DNA from: Ideonella_A sakaiensis_A
Lineage (GTDB): Bacteria > Pseudomonadota > Gammaproteobacteria > Burkholderiales > Burkholderiaceae_C
Assembly (NCBI RefSeq): GCF_048320135.1
Contig: NZ_CP182947.1
Span: 3,844,001-3,908,000 of the forward strand
Direction: 5' to 3'
Length of the DNA: 64,000 nt
A model generated the notes under the pieces. It was not told where the DNA came from. It made no database searches and saw nothing but the letters and a program-made list of their open reading frames with translations. The number at the start of each line of letters is the position of its first letter. The first letter of the stretch is position 1. Made by a program: the position numbers and the translations under genes. This document shows, piece after piece, positions 54,578 to 63,769 of the stretch.

Positions 54578-54799
54578 ATGAGATTCGAAGAAATCAAGTC
54601 CGACACCTTGAACCTGAGGGTCTGCCCCTCATTCAAGCTCGCCTTGAAGGCAGCTGCCGACCACGAGCAGCGCAGCATGGTCAACATGCTCGAAGTGCTC
54701 GTCGCAGCGCACTGTCACGCCAAGGGCATCGCCGTTCCGGGACGGGCTGGGCGCGGACACCGCGCGGCCAATCGGCCCAGCGGCAAAGCCGCGGCCTGA
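54578..54799 (+). CDS. Ribbon-helix-helix (Arc-like) regulator
   Basis: A 73-residue basic protein. Residues about 6-48 fit a ribbon-helix-helix fold: a beta strand (DTLNLRVCPSF), helix 1 (KLALKAAADHEQ) and helix 2 (SMVNMLEVLVAAHCHAKG). The tail is Arg/Gly-rich. An ATG 24 bases upstream is in frame. It stops four bases before the first methyltransferase gene, so it is the first gene of the operon and the likely repressor of it. Confidence 0.75.
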   Translation: MRFEEIKSDTLNLRVCPSFKLALKAAADHEQRSMVNMLEVLVAAHCHAKGIAVPGRAGRGHRAANRPSGKAAA

Positions 54800-54803
54800 C
54801 GCC

Positions 54804-56675
54804 ATGAACCTCGACCGAGAAGCGGCCGGCGACAGCTATTCCAGCTCGCCAGAGGCAGACGAAATCAGGACGCAAGCCGCGGTGGCCTCCATCTCCAAGC
54901 TATACAAGGCCCCGCTGCCGTCCACGCGGACGGGCCCCCTCTACAACGCGTTCTCCTACCCAACAAAGATTTCCCCAGAGGCTATCGCCGTCTACATCGC
55001 GGCCCACACCGAGCCAGGCGCCACGGTGCTCGACGCCTTCGGAGGCAGCGGAACGACGGGCTTGGCCGCGCTTCTTTGCGACCGGCCAACGCCGGAGATG
55101 AAGAGCATGGCCGAGTCTCTTGGCGTGAAGCCGAAGTGGGGCGCGAGGCACGCCCATCTCTTCGAGATCGGCACCCTGGGCTCCTTCGTCTCCGACACTC
55201 TTTGCCATCCTCCGGAGCCGGACGCTTTCTCGAGGGCCGTCGACGAGTTCTGCGCAATGGCCGAAGAGAAGCTGGGCTGGCTCTACGAGGCCAAGGACGC
55301 CGACGGACGCTCCGGCGCCCTGCGGCATGCCATCTGGTCCGATGTGCTCGTCTGCCCTCACTGCGAGGCCGAGACCGCGCTCTGGGACGCGAGCGTGAAG
55401 ATCAAGCCCCTTTCGATGTCCGACGCGTTTCGCTGCAAGGGGTGCCGCAAGCAGGTTGCGATCGACGCGTGCGCGCGCGCGACCGAGACCGTCGTCGACG
55501 CCTTCGGCCGCAAGCAGCTCACGAAGAAACGAGTCCTGGCCCGCATCCATGGCAAGTGCGGCTCGACCAAGTGGCAGAGACCGCCGACTGACGCGGACCG
55601 CGAGCTTCTCGCGCGCGTCGCCAAGGTGAAGCCGCCGAGGTCGGCGCCCAACGCCGACATCGAATGGGGCGAGCTGCGCCGAGCGGGCTATCACGTCGGC
55701 ATCGACAAGCTCCATCACTTCTATACGAAGCGAAACTTCATCGCGATGGCGACGCTCATGGAGCTCGCGGCCACGTTCCCTGCGAACGTGCGCGACGCCC
55801 TGCGGCTTTTGGTCCTCAGCTACAACGCGAGCCACTCCACGCTGATGACGCGCGTGGTGCTGAAAAAGGGGCAGAGCGACTTCGTGCTCACCAGCGCCCA
55901 GAGCGGGGTGCTCTACGTCAGCGGCCTGCCGGTGGAGAAAAACATCGTGGAGGGCGTGCGCCGCAAGTCGAAGGCCTTCCTCGACTCCTTCCGCTTGCTG
56001 CATGGGAGCCGCAGCCGCGTCACCGTCCACAACGCCAGCAGCGAAGCCATGCCGCTCAACGCGCGCACGATCGACTACGTCTTCACCGATCCCCCCTTCG
56101 GCGGCTACATCCCCTACGCGGAGCTCAATCAGGTCAATGAGCTGTGGCTGGGCCGCAGCACCGACCGCGCTCGCGAAGTGATCGTGAGCCCGTCGCAGAA
56201 CAAGGGCGTGGCGGAATACGGCCAGATGATGGGCGCGGTGTTCAAGGAGATGGCGCGGACGCTCAAGCCCGAGGGGCTGGCCACCGTCGTCTTCCATTCG
56301 GCGCACTCGGAGGTCTGGCGCGCCTTGGCCCAGGCCTACGCGTCGGCCGGCTTCACCGTGGAAGCCACGAGCGTTCTGGACAAGATCCAGGCGAGCTTCA
56401 AGCAAGTGGTATCGACGATGTCGGTCAAGGGCGACCCGCTGCTGCTTCTCTCCAAGCGGCAACCGGAGCGCTCGAAAGCAAAGGCCAGCTCAAAGATCGC
56501 CGTGGACGTGATCCGGGCGGCTCGCAACGGCTCGCGGAACGACCCGCAGAGGCTCTACTCGCAGTTCGTTGGAAAGTGCTTGGAGCTGGGGCGCGACGTG
56601 GAGATGGACGCCAAGGCCTTCTACGCGCTCGCTCGGTCCGAGGGCGTCTCCGAGAGGCCATCGGCCTCCGCATGA
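54804..56675 (+). CDS. Zinc-ribbon DNA methyltransferase (operon methylase 1)
   Basis: A 623-residue SAM-dependent DNA methylase. Motif I is DAFGGSGTT (residues 77-85) after an N-terminal segment NAFSYPTKISPEAI. A four-cysteine zinc ribbon follows (Cys184, Cys187, Cys211, Cys214). The catalytic motif IV is TDPPF (428-432), far downstream. FSYPTK, FGGSGTTG and DPPFGGYIPY resemble the zinc-ribbon adenine methylases grouped as COG1743, though those are often longer. The target sequence and base are unknown. Its stop overlaps the start of the next methylase (ATGA). Confidence 0.85.
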   Translation: MNLDREAAGDSYSSSPEADEIRTQAAVASISKLYKAPLPSTRTGPLYNAFSYPTKISPEAIAVYIAAHTEPGATVLDAFGGSGTTGLAALLCDRPTPEMKSMAESLGVKPKWGARHAHLFEIGTLGSFVSDTLCHPPEPDAFSRAVDEFCAMAEEKLGWLYEAKDADGRSGALRHAIWSDVLVCPHCEAETALWDASVKIKPLSMSDAFRCKGCRKQVAIDACARATETVVDAFGRKQLTKKRVLARIHGKCGSTKWQRPPTDADRELLARVAKVKPPRSAPNADIEWGELRRAGYHVGIDKLHHFYTKRNFIAMATLMELAATFPANVRDALRLLVLSYNASHSTLMTRVVLKKGQSDFVLTSAQSGVLYVSGLPVEKNIVEGVRRKSKAFLDSFRLLHGSRSRVTVHNASSEAMPLNARTIDYVFTDPPFGGYIPYAELNQVNELWLGRSTDRAREVIVSPSQNKGVAEYGQMMGAVFKEMARTLKPEGLATVVFHSAHSEVWRALAQAYASAGFTVEATSVLDKIQASFKQVVSTMSVKGDPLLLLSKRQPERSKAKASSKIAVDVIRAARNGSRNDPQRLYSQFVGKCLELGRDVEMDAKAFYALARSEGVSERPSASA

Positions 56676-58750
56676 GGCCCGCGAGCGACGCGGTCCCCGA
56701 ACCTGGCCGGGCCGCCGCCGCGGAGCGGCGCAAGCGGCTGGGGCAATACTTCACCGGGACCGGCCTGGGCCGGCTGCTCGCCGCTCTCGCGCAGGCCGAG
56801 AAGGCAAGGACCATCGTCGACCCGATGGCGGGGTCCGGAGACCTGCTCGCCTCGTGCATAGAGATCGGAGCCGACCCCGAGGCGCTGGCGGGCATCGAGA
56901 TCGACGGCGCCGCCTGCGACGCGCTTGAAGCCAGGTTGCCGGCCGCCCAGTGCGTCCGCGGCAGCGCGTTCGATCCCGACTCCGTCGCCAAGCTGACCGC
57001 GCGAGCGTGGGACCTGGTCATCGCCAATCCACCCTATGTGCGGTATCAGTCTTTCTCGGACAAGGCGGACGCGTCGCTCGCCCTGCCCAGCGCCATGCAA
57101 GTCCGCACGGGCCTACTGCGATCCTTGGAGCTGCTCCCCGCGCTCGACGCCGAGGATCGGCGCCTGTTCGCCCACCTGGTCAGCGGCTACTCAGGGCTCT
57201 CGGACCTGGCAGTGCCGTCGTGGATCCTCTGCGCTGGACTTGTCCGCATGGGGGGCAGGCTCGCCCTCGTGGTGCCCGAGTCTTGGCTGACCCGCGACTA
57301 CGCGACCATCGTCCACTACCTGCTGTTTCGTTGGTTCGACATTGAGTTCGTCGTCGAGGACGAGCACGCTTCCTGGTTCGAGGACGCGCAGGTGAAAACC
57401 ACCCTGATCGTCGCCAAGCGAGTGAAGCGTCGCGCATCTGCCCTCTCGCGTCCCGAAGGGGCCACCTACTCCCACATCGCAGTCTCCGCCGCCGCGGCCG
57501 GTCCCGAAAGCCCGATTGGACGCATCGCCATCCCAAGCGGGCCGGGCGCCGAAAAGAACTTCGCCAAGCAAGCGCGGCTGTGGCTTCGCAACGCTTCGAA
57601 CCATAGAGCGGGGCTCGTCCGCGCGCGGCCCGTGTCGATCAAGCAGGCTTGCAGGAATGTAGTCGCGAACGCGTCGCGCCAGAAGTGGTTCGCTCTCATG
57701 GGCGAAGACAAGGCGCGCGCGCCCGAAGGCGTCTACGTTCCGCACGAGATCCACGACTGGCTCGCGCACCGCGGCATGGCGCCGGTCTTCGAGACTCTCG
57801 AGGCGCAAGGCGTCGCCGTGGGGCAGGGGCTGCGGACGGGCGCCAATGGGTTCTTCTACGCGGATGGCGAGCGCCATGGCGACAAAGTGGCGCTGTCGTT
57901 CTCGGGACCGCTGGCCGGCCTTTCGGCGCAGGCGCCGCTAGACATCGCCAAGCCGGTCCTCCGGCGCCAGTCCGAGCTGCCGGATGGGTTCGTGGTCTCG
58001 CCGTCGACAGCGCGCGGATGGGCGCTTGATCTGCGCGCCCACGCGCTGCCCGAAGACATGGACCCTGGCGACCTGGTGTCCGCTCCCCGCGAGCCGATGC
58101 CACCGGACCTCGCCGAGATGGTGCGCGCGGCGGCGCGGGCGAACTTCGGAACGTCGGAGAAGCCGCTGCGCGTTTACGAGCTCACGGCTGTGTCTCCCAA
58201 CGTCAGGGCCGCGTCGAAGGGCGCGCCGGCCCGCCGCTGGTATATGCTGCCGGACTTCGCGCCGCGCCACCTTCCCGACGTGCTCCTGGCGCGGGTCAAC
58301 TCCGCCACTCCGCGGGCCTATCTCAACGATGGCCGGGAGTGCCTGGTCGACGCGAACTTCTCCACCTTGTGGACGCTTCCGGCCTCGCGCTGGAGCGCCG
58401 AGGCGTTGCTCGCCTTCGTGAACAGCTCATGGGCTCAGGCCGTGATCGAGCGATCCGGCGCCGTGATGGGCGGAGGGGCCTTGAAGGTTGAGGCGACGCA
58501 CCTGCGCCGCTTCCCCGTCCCACGGCTTGACGATGGCCAGCTCGCCGAGCTCGCCGCCCTCGGCGGAAGGCTCTTGCGCGGAGAAGGCGCGGACGCAGCG
58601 TTGGCTTTCATCGACGCCGTTCTGGCGCGCGCCCTGGGTTGCGATAGCGAGGGAATCGAGGAACTCAAAGAAATCGCGCGCGCGGGGCAGTCGCGACGCG
58701 CCAAACACAACAGAAAGCGAGGCGGGGATCATGGAGACGAAGTATGTTGA
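56672..58750 (+). CDS. N6-adenine DNA methyltransferase, TaqI/Eco57I-like (operon methylase 2)
   Basis: A 692-residue methylase. It has GQYFT (24-28), SAM motif I DPMAGSGDLL (50-59) and the catalytic NPPY (119-122) within VIANPPYVRYQSF. The C-terminal half is a TaqI-like target-recognition region, with SWAQAVIERSGAVMGGGALK and RRFPVPRL, as in type IIG and TaqI enzymes. No nuclease motif was seen. The ATG overlaps the previous stop, and the 3' end overlaps the next gene by 20 bases. Confidence 0.88.
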   Translation: MRPASDAVPEPGRAAAAERRKRLGQYFTGTGLGRLLAALAQAEKARTIVDPMAGSGDLLASCIEIGADPEALAGIEIDGAACDALEARLPAAQCVRGSAFDPDSVAKLTARAWDLVIANPPYVRYQSFSDKADASLALPSAMQVRTGLLRSLELLPALDAEDRRLFAHLVSGYSGLSDLAVPSWILCAGLVRMGGRLALVVPESWLTRDYATIVHYLLFRWFDIEFVVEDEHASWFEDAQVKTTLIVAKRVKRRASALSRPEGATYSHIAVSAAAAGPESPIGRIAIPSGPGAEKNFAKQARLWLRNASNHRAGLVRARPVSIKQACRNVVANASRQKWFALMGEDKARAPEGVYVPHEIHDWLAHRGMAPVFETLEAQGVAVGQGLRTGANGFFYADGERHGDKVALSFSGPLAGLSAQAPLDIAKPVLRRQSELPDGFVVSPSTARGWALDLRAHALPEDMDPGDLVSAPREPMPPDLAEMVRAAARANFGTSEKPLRVYELTAVSPNVRAASKGAPARRWYMLPDFAPRHLPDVLLARVNSATPRAYLNDGRECLVDANFSTLWTLPASRWSAEALLAFVNSSWAQAVIERSGAVMGGGALKVEATHLRRFPVPRLDDGQLAELAALGGRLLRGEGADAALAFIDAVLARALGCDSEGIEELKEIARAGQSRRAKHNRKRGGDHGDEVC

Positions 58751-61700
58751 GGCCGAAGGCAAAACGTTCCTGAAAGAGGCGGTCGCGCTGATGGGCGACG
58801 GCGTCGCGGAGGACGTGCTGCGCCACGCCCTTTCGGCCAAGCTCCCCCAGATGTTTCCGGAGCAGCCTTGGTGGACCAAGGCCCACGTGACCGGCACCGA
58901 GGCTCTCGCCAAGTTCCATGAGCACGGGGGCAAGAAGCACGGCTTCGTCGATGTGCTCGTGGGCTCCACGGTCATCGAATACGAGCGCGACCTGCGTGTT
59001 TTGGGGGCCTTCGAACACGGCCTGCACCAGGTGAAGCAGTATTGCGCTTCGCAACTCAACAAAGGCACGACGCCCGACTTGCTCGTAGGCGTGCTTTCGG
59101 ACACCGTTCGATGGCATGCCTTCGGCGTCATTGCGGTCAAACCGATCACGGCAGTTGCCGGAGCCGCCACATTCGGTCCCGAGCACATCGAGCTGCGCGA
59201 GATCGACTGCTGCGATTTATCGGCGGCCGGAGATGTGGAGGCCAAAAAACTCAGGGACTTTCTCGTCCGTCACCTCGGGCGCGAAGGCGGACGCCTGCTC
59301 GCCGCCTTCACGCTGGCGAAGGACTTGGGCTTTGAAAGCCCCTTTTGCCAGTGGCACCTTCAGGCGATCGCGAAGCTCGTCGACGCGGCCTTCGTAGGAG
59401 ACCCGAAATACGCCGACCTCATCACGAAGCTGTGGACGAATTTCGTCTCGTATCTCGGGGGCGATGCCGCGGCGGGCAAGTTCGATAAGGGGTCCTATGT
59501 CGGCGAGCTCTACATCCTCACGCTGGCCAAGCTCATTTGCGCCAACGTCCTTGGAGGCCGGGCGCAAGTCAGCGACGATGCCGAACTTCGCTCCATCCTG
59601 GACGGATCGTTCTTCAAGGCGCGCGGCCTGCCGAATCTTGTCGAGTACGACTACTTCGGATGGCTCAATGCGAGCCCACACGTGACTGACTTGGTCGAAG
59701 TGGCGCGAGCGATTCAAGACGATTTGCGCGCCTACGACTTCAAGTCATCGCCTGCTGAGGATCTGTTCGGAACCCTGATGGCCCAGCTCGCGGCGCGGTC
59801 GCAGCGGCTCCTGCTAGGGCAAGAGTGGACGCCGTCGTGGCTTGCCGAGAAACTTGTGTCCAACGTTATGGCGACGCTCCCCGACGGCGAGCAGCCGCGA
59901 TTCGTGGACATGTGCTGTGGATCCGGCGCGATGGTGGTGGAAACCGTAAAGCGAGCGCAGCAGCACCTCATCGCCGCCGGCCGCTCGCCTGGCGACCCAA
60001 CGGCGCTCGGCGAACTGGCCAACTCGATCACGGCGTTCGACATCGACCCGTTGGCGGTCATGCTCGCGAAGGTTGGCTGGGTGCTGGCCAGCAAGGATTG
60101 GCTCGTTGCGGGCCACGAGGCTCAGATCCCGGTCTATCACGCCGACTCGTTGTTCGCGAACACGCCTGTGACGAAAGTGTTCAGCGCGGCCGGACAGGAA
60201 CACCGGAAGCTGCAGCTCCACAACGAAGAAGTCGACCTGCCTCATTTCTTGATCAAGGCGGGAGCCCAATCGCTGTTCGACTCCCTGCTCTCGCGTGGCT
60301 ATGAGATGGCAATGAGCAGCGCTGAGGCCGCAGCCACCACGCTCGTAGCCCAGGACATCGAGACGATGGTCGACACCGTCGTCGTCGACACCGGCTCCAT
60401 CTTGAGTGCCGAAGAGCGAGCCAGCGCCATCGAGTTCTGCAAGATGCTACTTCGGGCCTTGGAGAACCTTCAGCGGGCCGGGCAGAACGGCATTTGGGCA
60501 TTCGTGCTCCGCAACAGCTTTAGGCCGGCCCTTGTGGCTGGCAGATTCAACGGGGTCGTAACCAACCCCCCATGGCTGGCCCTCAGCAAGATCGCCAGCA
60601 ATCCGTATCAGGACGCCCTGAAGGCGAAAGCCGAGTCCTACGGCATCAAAGCACCCGGCGCTTCTCACCTGCATGTGGAGATGGCGACGATCTTCCTGCT
60701 GCATGCCGTAGAGCGATACTTGATACCCAACGCCGTCATTGGTTGCGTGTTGCCAGTCACTGTCCTCAACGGCGCGCAGCACGAGCCGTTTCGCACCCGC
60801 GGCTATCTGACGGCGGACCGGCCCATCGCGCTCGCGCTTAGCGAGATCTGGAAGGTGGCGAGCCAGACCTTCAAGAACGAAGCCATCGTGGTGTTCGGCA
60901 AGAAGGCCCAGCCCGCTGGGAGCGTCCTGATGCTTCCCGGGAAGGACGTGTCGCGCAACGCAGAAGGTTCGAGCCCCTACTACCTTGTATCCTCCGCCGG
61001 TGTCACAGCGTGGACCAATACGCCGCCGGCAACCACGGCCACTGTTGTCGCCGTACAAAGCTCGGTCGGACCCAAATTTCGTCAGGGGGCGGATGTAATG
61101 CCTCGCGGAGCCGTGTTCCATGCTGCTACCAAGAACGGAGCGGCTTGGAACCTGGGTCCAATCGCTCCGGGCTCTCCATTCCACTTCTTGCGCTCGGACG
61201 GCCACGTATTGAAGGACTTCAAACTGACGGCGCATGGCGTCAACGACCAAGTCATGTTCGACGTGCTGCTGTCCAAGCACCTGGCGCCGTTCGAACTGGC
61301 AGCCGGAGCGAAAGCAATGCTGCCCATCAGGCGCGGCGCCTCCGGCTGGGAAGCGCGGACGGGCCCCGGCATAGCAGCGCTCGGCGCCGCGACCTCAGGG
61401 GCCATCGCCGGCGCGCTGGCAGCTGTCGGCGACAGCGTGGACGAGTTCTTCGACCGGCTCCAGACCGACAGAAAGAAGCTGACCGCGCAGGGATGGACGG
61501 ACGACGAATGGATCGTGTTTGCCTCGGCCGGCGGGAAGATTCCCACGGCGGCCTATGTTCGAGGCGCCGACATCCCTTGCTCTCGGACTGTCGTGGACCA
61601 AACGCTCTATTGGGGACGAGCGTCTACGGAGGACGAAGCCATTTACATTGCGGGGTTGATGAACAGCCCGGCCGTGATGGAGGTGATTCAAGCTCACCAA

Positions 61701-61976
61701 CCGAAGGGAGCGTTCGGTGAAAGGCACATCCACAAGCTGGCCTTCGATCGAACTCCAGCTTTCAATGCGGGCGACCCGAAGCATATCGCCGTGGTCGCGG
61801 CGACAAGAGCGCTGCTTGCCGATTGGGGAACGCTCAGGACGCTACCTACGATGCAGGCCTGGCTCGCGCCGCAAGCGCACATGATCACCCGTCGTAAGAA
61901 AATTCGACAAGCCTTGGTCCACTTACCCGCATGGCCCGCATATGTAGCCGCGGCGAGGGCCCTTTACGGGGTTTGA
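58731..61976 (+). CDS. Large N6-adenine DNA methyltransferase with possible nuclease-like N-terminus (operon methylase 3)
   Basis: A 1,081-residue protein. Residues about 1-150 resemble the N-terminus of some type II/ISP restriction proteins: Asp74 (GFVDVLVG), then IEYERDL (Glu83, Glu85) and QVKQY (Gln100, Lys102). This could be a PD-(D/E)XK fold, but the ExK lysine is replaced in IEYE. A helical region leads to the methylase core: EWTPSWLAEKLV, motif I FVDMCCGSG (391-399) and NPPW (612-615). The rest is a probable target-recognition domain. AGGCGGGG precedes the ATG. Restriction activity is inferred, not shown. Confidence 0.85.
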   Translation: METKYVEAEGKTFLKEAVALMGDGVAEDVLRHALSAKLPQMFPEQPWWTKAHVTGTEALAKFHEHGGKKHGFVDVLVGSTVIEYERDLRVLGAFEHGLHQVKQYCASQLNKGTTPDLLVGVLSDTVRWHAFGVIAVKPITAVAGAATFGPEHIELREIDCCDLSAAGDVEAKKLRDFLVRHLGREGGRLLAAFTLAKDLGFESPFCQWHLQAIAKLVDAAFVGDPKYADLITKLWTNFVSYLGGDAAAGKFDKGSYVGELYILTLAKLICANVLGGRAQVSDDAELRSILDGSFFKARGLPNLVEYDYFGWLNASPHVTDLVEVARAIQDDLRAYDFKSSPAEDLFGTLMAQLAARSQRLLLGQEWTPSWLAEKLVSNVMATLPDGEQPRFVDMCCGSGAMVVETVKRAQQHLIAAGRSPGDPTALGELANSITAFDIDPLAVMLAKVGWVLASKDWLVAGHEAQIPVYHADSLFANTPVTKVFSAAGQEHRKLQLHNEEVDLPHFLIKAGAQSLFDSLLSRGYEMAMSSAEAAATTLVAQDIETMVDTVVVDTGSILSAEERASAIEFCKMLLRALENLQRAGQNGIWAFVLRNSFRPALVAGRFNGVVTNPPWLALSKIASNPYQDALKAKAESYGIKAPGASHLHVEMATIFLLHAVERYLIPNAVIGCVLPVTVLNGAQHEPFRTRGYLTADRPIALALSEIWKVASQTFKNEAIVVFGKKAQPAGSVLMLPGKDVSRNAEGSSPYYLVSSAGVTAWTNTPPATTATVVAVQSSVGPKFRQGADVMPRGAVFHAATKNGAAWNLGPIAPGSPFHFLRSDGHVLKDFKLTAHGVNDQVMFDVLLSKHLAPFELAAGAKAMLPIRRGASGWEARTGPGIAALGAATSGAIAGALAAVGDSVDEFFDRLQTDRKKLTAQGWTDDEWIVFASAGGKIPTAAYVRGADIPCSRTVVDQTLYWGRASTEDEAIYIAGLMNSPAVMEVIQAHQPKGAFGERHIHKLAFDRTPAFNAGDPKHIAVVAATRALLADWGTLRTLPTMQAWLAPQAHMITRRKKIRQALVHLPAWPAYVAAARALYGV

Positions 61977-62044
61977 CCATTGGTCGGGTGCGCTCTTGTT
62001 GACACGCGAGAGGGCAATCCGGCCTTCATCCAACCGGAGGCCAC

Positions 62045-63769
62045 GTGCAGATCAGACACCTCAAAGTGGAAAACTTTCGCGGTGCGGCCAGTCTCGATTG
62101 GTCCCCCGGCGCGTCGTTCTGCTGCCTCATTGGCGCCGGCGACTCCGGGAAATCGACTGTTTTGGACGCCGTTGAAGCCGCCCTCTCATCGCGCTGGCTG
62201 TTCTTTGGCGAGCACGACTTCCACTGCGGGGACACTGCGAAAACGATCTCGGTCGAGGCCACGGTCGGCGAGCTGTCCAAGGCCCTGAAGTCCGACGAGC
62301 GTTTCGGCCTGTACATCCGCGGTTGGACCGCGGCCGGATCACTTCGCGATGAGCCGGAGGGGGACGACGAGGCCGTGCTCACCGTGCGGCTCACGGTCGA
62401 CGCCACTTTAGAGGCGGTTTGGCAAGTGGTCTGCGACAGAGCCGACGAGCCCCGCACGATCTCCAACCGGGATCGGGCCATGTTCGGCTTGGTGCGGCTA
62501 GCCGGCGACGACGCCCGGCATCTCGCGTGGGGTCAGGGCTCCGTGCTCTCGCGGTTGACGGGCGAGTCGGACGAGGCGGCGACGCGATTGGCGGCGGCAT
62601 ACAAGGCGGCGCGCGACAGCGCGAATCTTGGCGACATCGAGGCGCTGTCAACCGCCGCGACGGCAGCGGAGGGCTTCGCCAAGGGGCTGGGCGCATACGT
62701 CGACGGCGGATACGGGCCTGGCTTGGAGCTGGGGCGCGGAGGCCTGTCTTCCGGGTCCATAGCCCTGCACGACGCCGGCGTCCCTCTGCGGTTGGCCGGA
62801 CTGGGCACCCGCAGGCTCGCCACGCTGGCGATCCAGAAATCGGCGATCGCAGAGGGCGCCATTGTGCTGGTCGACGAGATCGAGCACGGCTTGGAGCCCC
62901 ACCGCGTGATGGGCGCGATCTCGCAGCTTCGGGGCGACCAGAAGCGGGCCGCCGAGACGAAACGGCCCACAGGCCAAGTCTTGATCACCACGCACTCGGA
63001 GGTCGCGCTCGGCGAAGCTGGAGCCGACAGCCTGCGCGTGTGCCGCACGAGCCGTCCGGAGAGGGAGACCAGCATCGTGAAGCCCGGCGCGCCCGATCCA
63101 ATTCGAGCGTTGATGCGCTTCGCGCCCCGAGCTCTCTTCTCGCGCCGAATCCTGGTGAGCGAGGGCAACACCGAAGTGGGTGTCCTCAACGGGGCAAGGG
63201 AGTTCTGGCCGCCGCTTCACGGTGGCCTTCCCATCGAGCACCGCGGCGCCTTCATCGCCGACGGCAACGGTTCCGAAGCCCCCGCGATAGCGCTGGGCTT
63301 GAGGCGCCTTGGGTACGAGGTCGCCGTGTATCGCGACTCCGACACGGCCCTAAAAGGGGACGACGCCGCAGCGTTCGCCGCCGAGGGCATCCCCGTGATC
63401 GAATATGGCGGCGGCCTCGACGTGGAGCACGCGATCATTTCTGTGGCGAGCGACGCCCAGATGCAAAGGCTTCTCGCGCACCTGCGCGCCGAGCGCGGAG
63501 TCGGTAAGATCGACGAAAACCTCATGTTCGCGTTGGGGATGAACGCGGAGGAGGTGGCGATGGACTTCGGCGTCTGGGCGCTTTTGAGCGAGCACGACGA
63601 CGCGGAGTTGCGCCGGAGAGTCGCCGGCCAGTGCACGATCCGGAAGTGGATGAAAGATCAGCGGATCGCGCGGGGCGTCGGTCCGATCGCATGGGAGGCG
63701 GCGCGCGACAACCCGGCGTCGCCGCTGGCGCTGACCTTCGACGCCGCCCGCGCGTGGCTGTATGCCTGA
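62045..63769 (+). CDS. OLD-family ATPase-TOPRIM nuclease (GajA-like)
   Basis: A 574-residue protein with an ABC-type ATPase domain and a C-terminal TOPRIM domain. Walker A is GAGDSGKS (30-37), Walker B IVLVDEIEHG (273-282) and the H-loop LITTHSE (313-319). TOPRIM residues are in place: SEGNTE (Glu373, Glu377) and YRDSD (Asp431, Asp433). Such OLD proteins cut DNA with metal ions. GGAGG precedes the GTG start. The length is close to GajA of Gabija, and a UvrD-like helicase gene follows with an 8-base overlap, as in class 2 OLD systems. It lies 68 bases after methylase 3. Confidence 0.88.
   Translation: MQIRHLKVENFRGAASLDWSPGASFCCLIGAGDSGKSTVLDAVEAALSSRWLFFGEHDFHCGDTAKTISVEATVGELSKALKSDERFGLYIRGWTAAGSLRDEPEGDDEAVLTVRLTVDATLEAVWQVVCDRADEPRTISNRDRAMFGLVRLAGDDARHLAWGQGSVLSRLTGESDEAATRLAAAYKAARDSANLGDIEALSTAATAAEGFAKGLGAYVDGGYGPGLELGRGGLSSGSIALHDAGVPLRLAGLGTRRLATLAIQKSAIAEGAIVLVDEIEHGLEPHRVMGAISQLRGDQKRAAETKRPTGQVLITTHSEVALGEAGADSLRVCRTSRPERETSIVKPGAPDPIRALMRFAPRALFSRRILVSEGNTEVGVLNGAREFWPPLHGGLPIEHRGAFIADGNGSEAPAIALGLRRLGYEVAVYRDSDTALKGDDAAAFAAEGIPVIEYGGGLDVEHAIISVASDAQMQRLLAHLRAERGVGKIDENLMFALGMNAEEVAMDFGVWALLSEHDDAELRRRVAGQCTIRKWMKDQRIARGVGPIAWEAARDNPASPLALTFDAARAWLYA

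Noticed and set aside
54900..56462. 520-codon open frame on the minus strand in the island
   Set aside because: Antisense to the zinc-ribbon methylase; no motif and no ribosome-binding site.
61999..62004. TTGACA as a promoter for the OLD nuclease
   Set aside because: No acceptable -10 box lies 16-18 bases downstream, and the 68-base gap is easily crossed by operon transcription.
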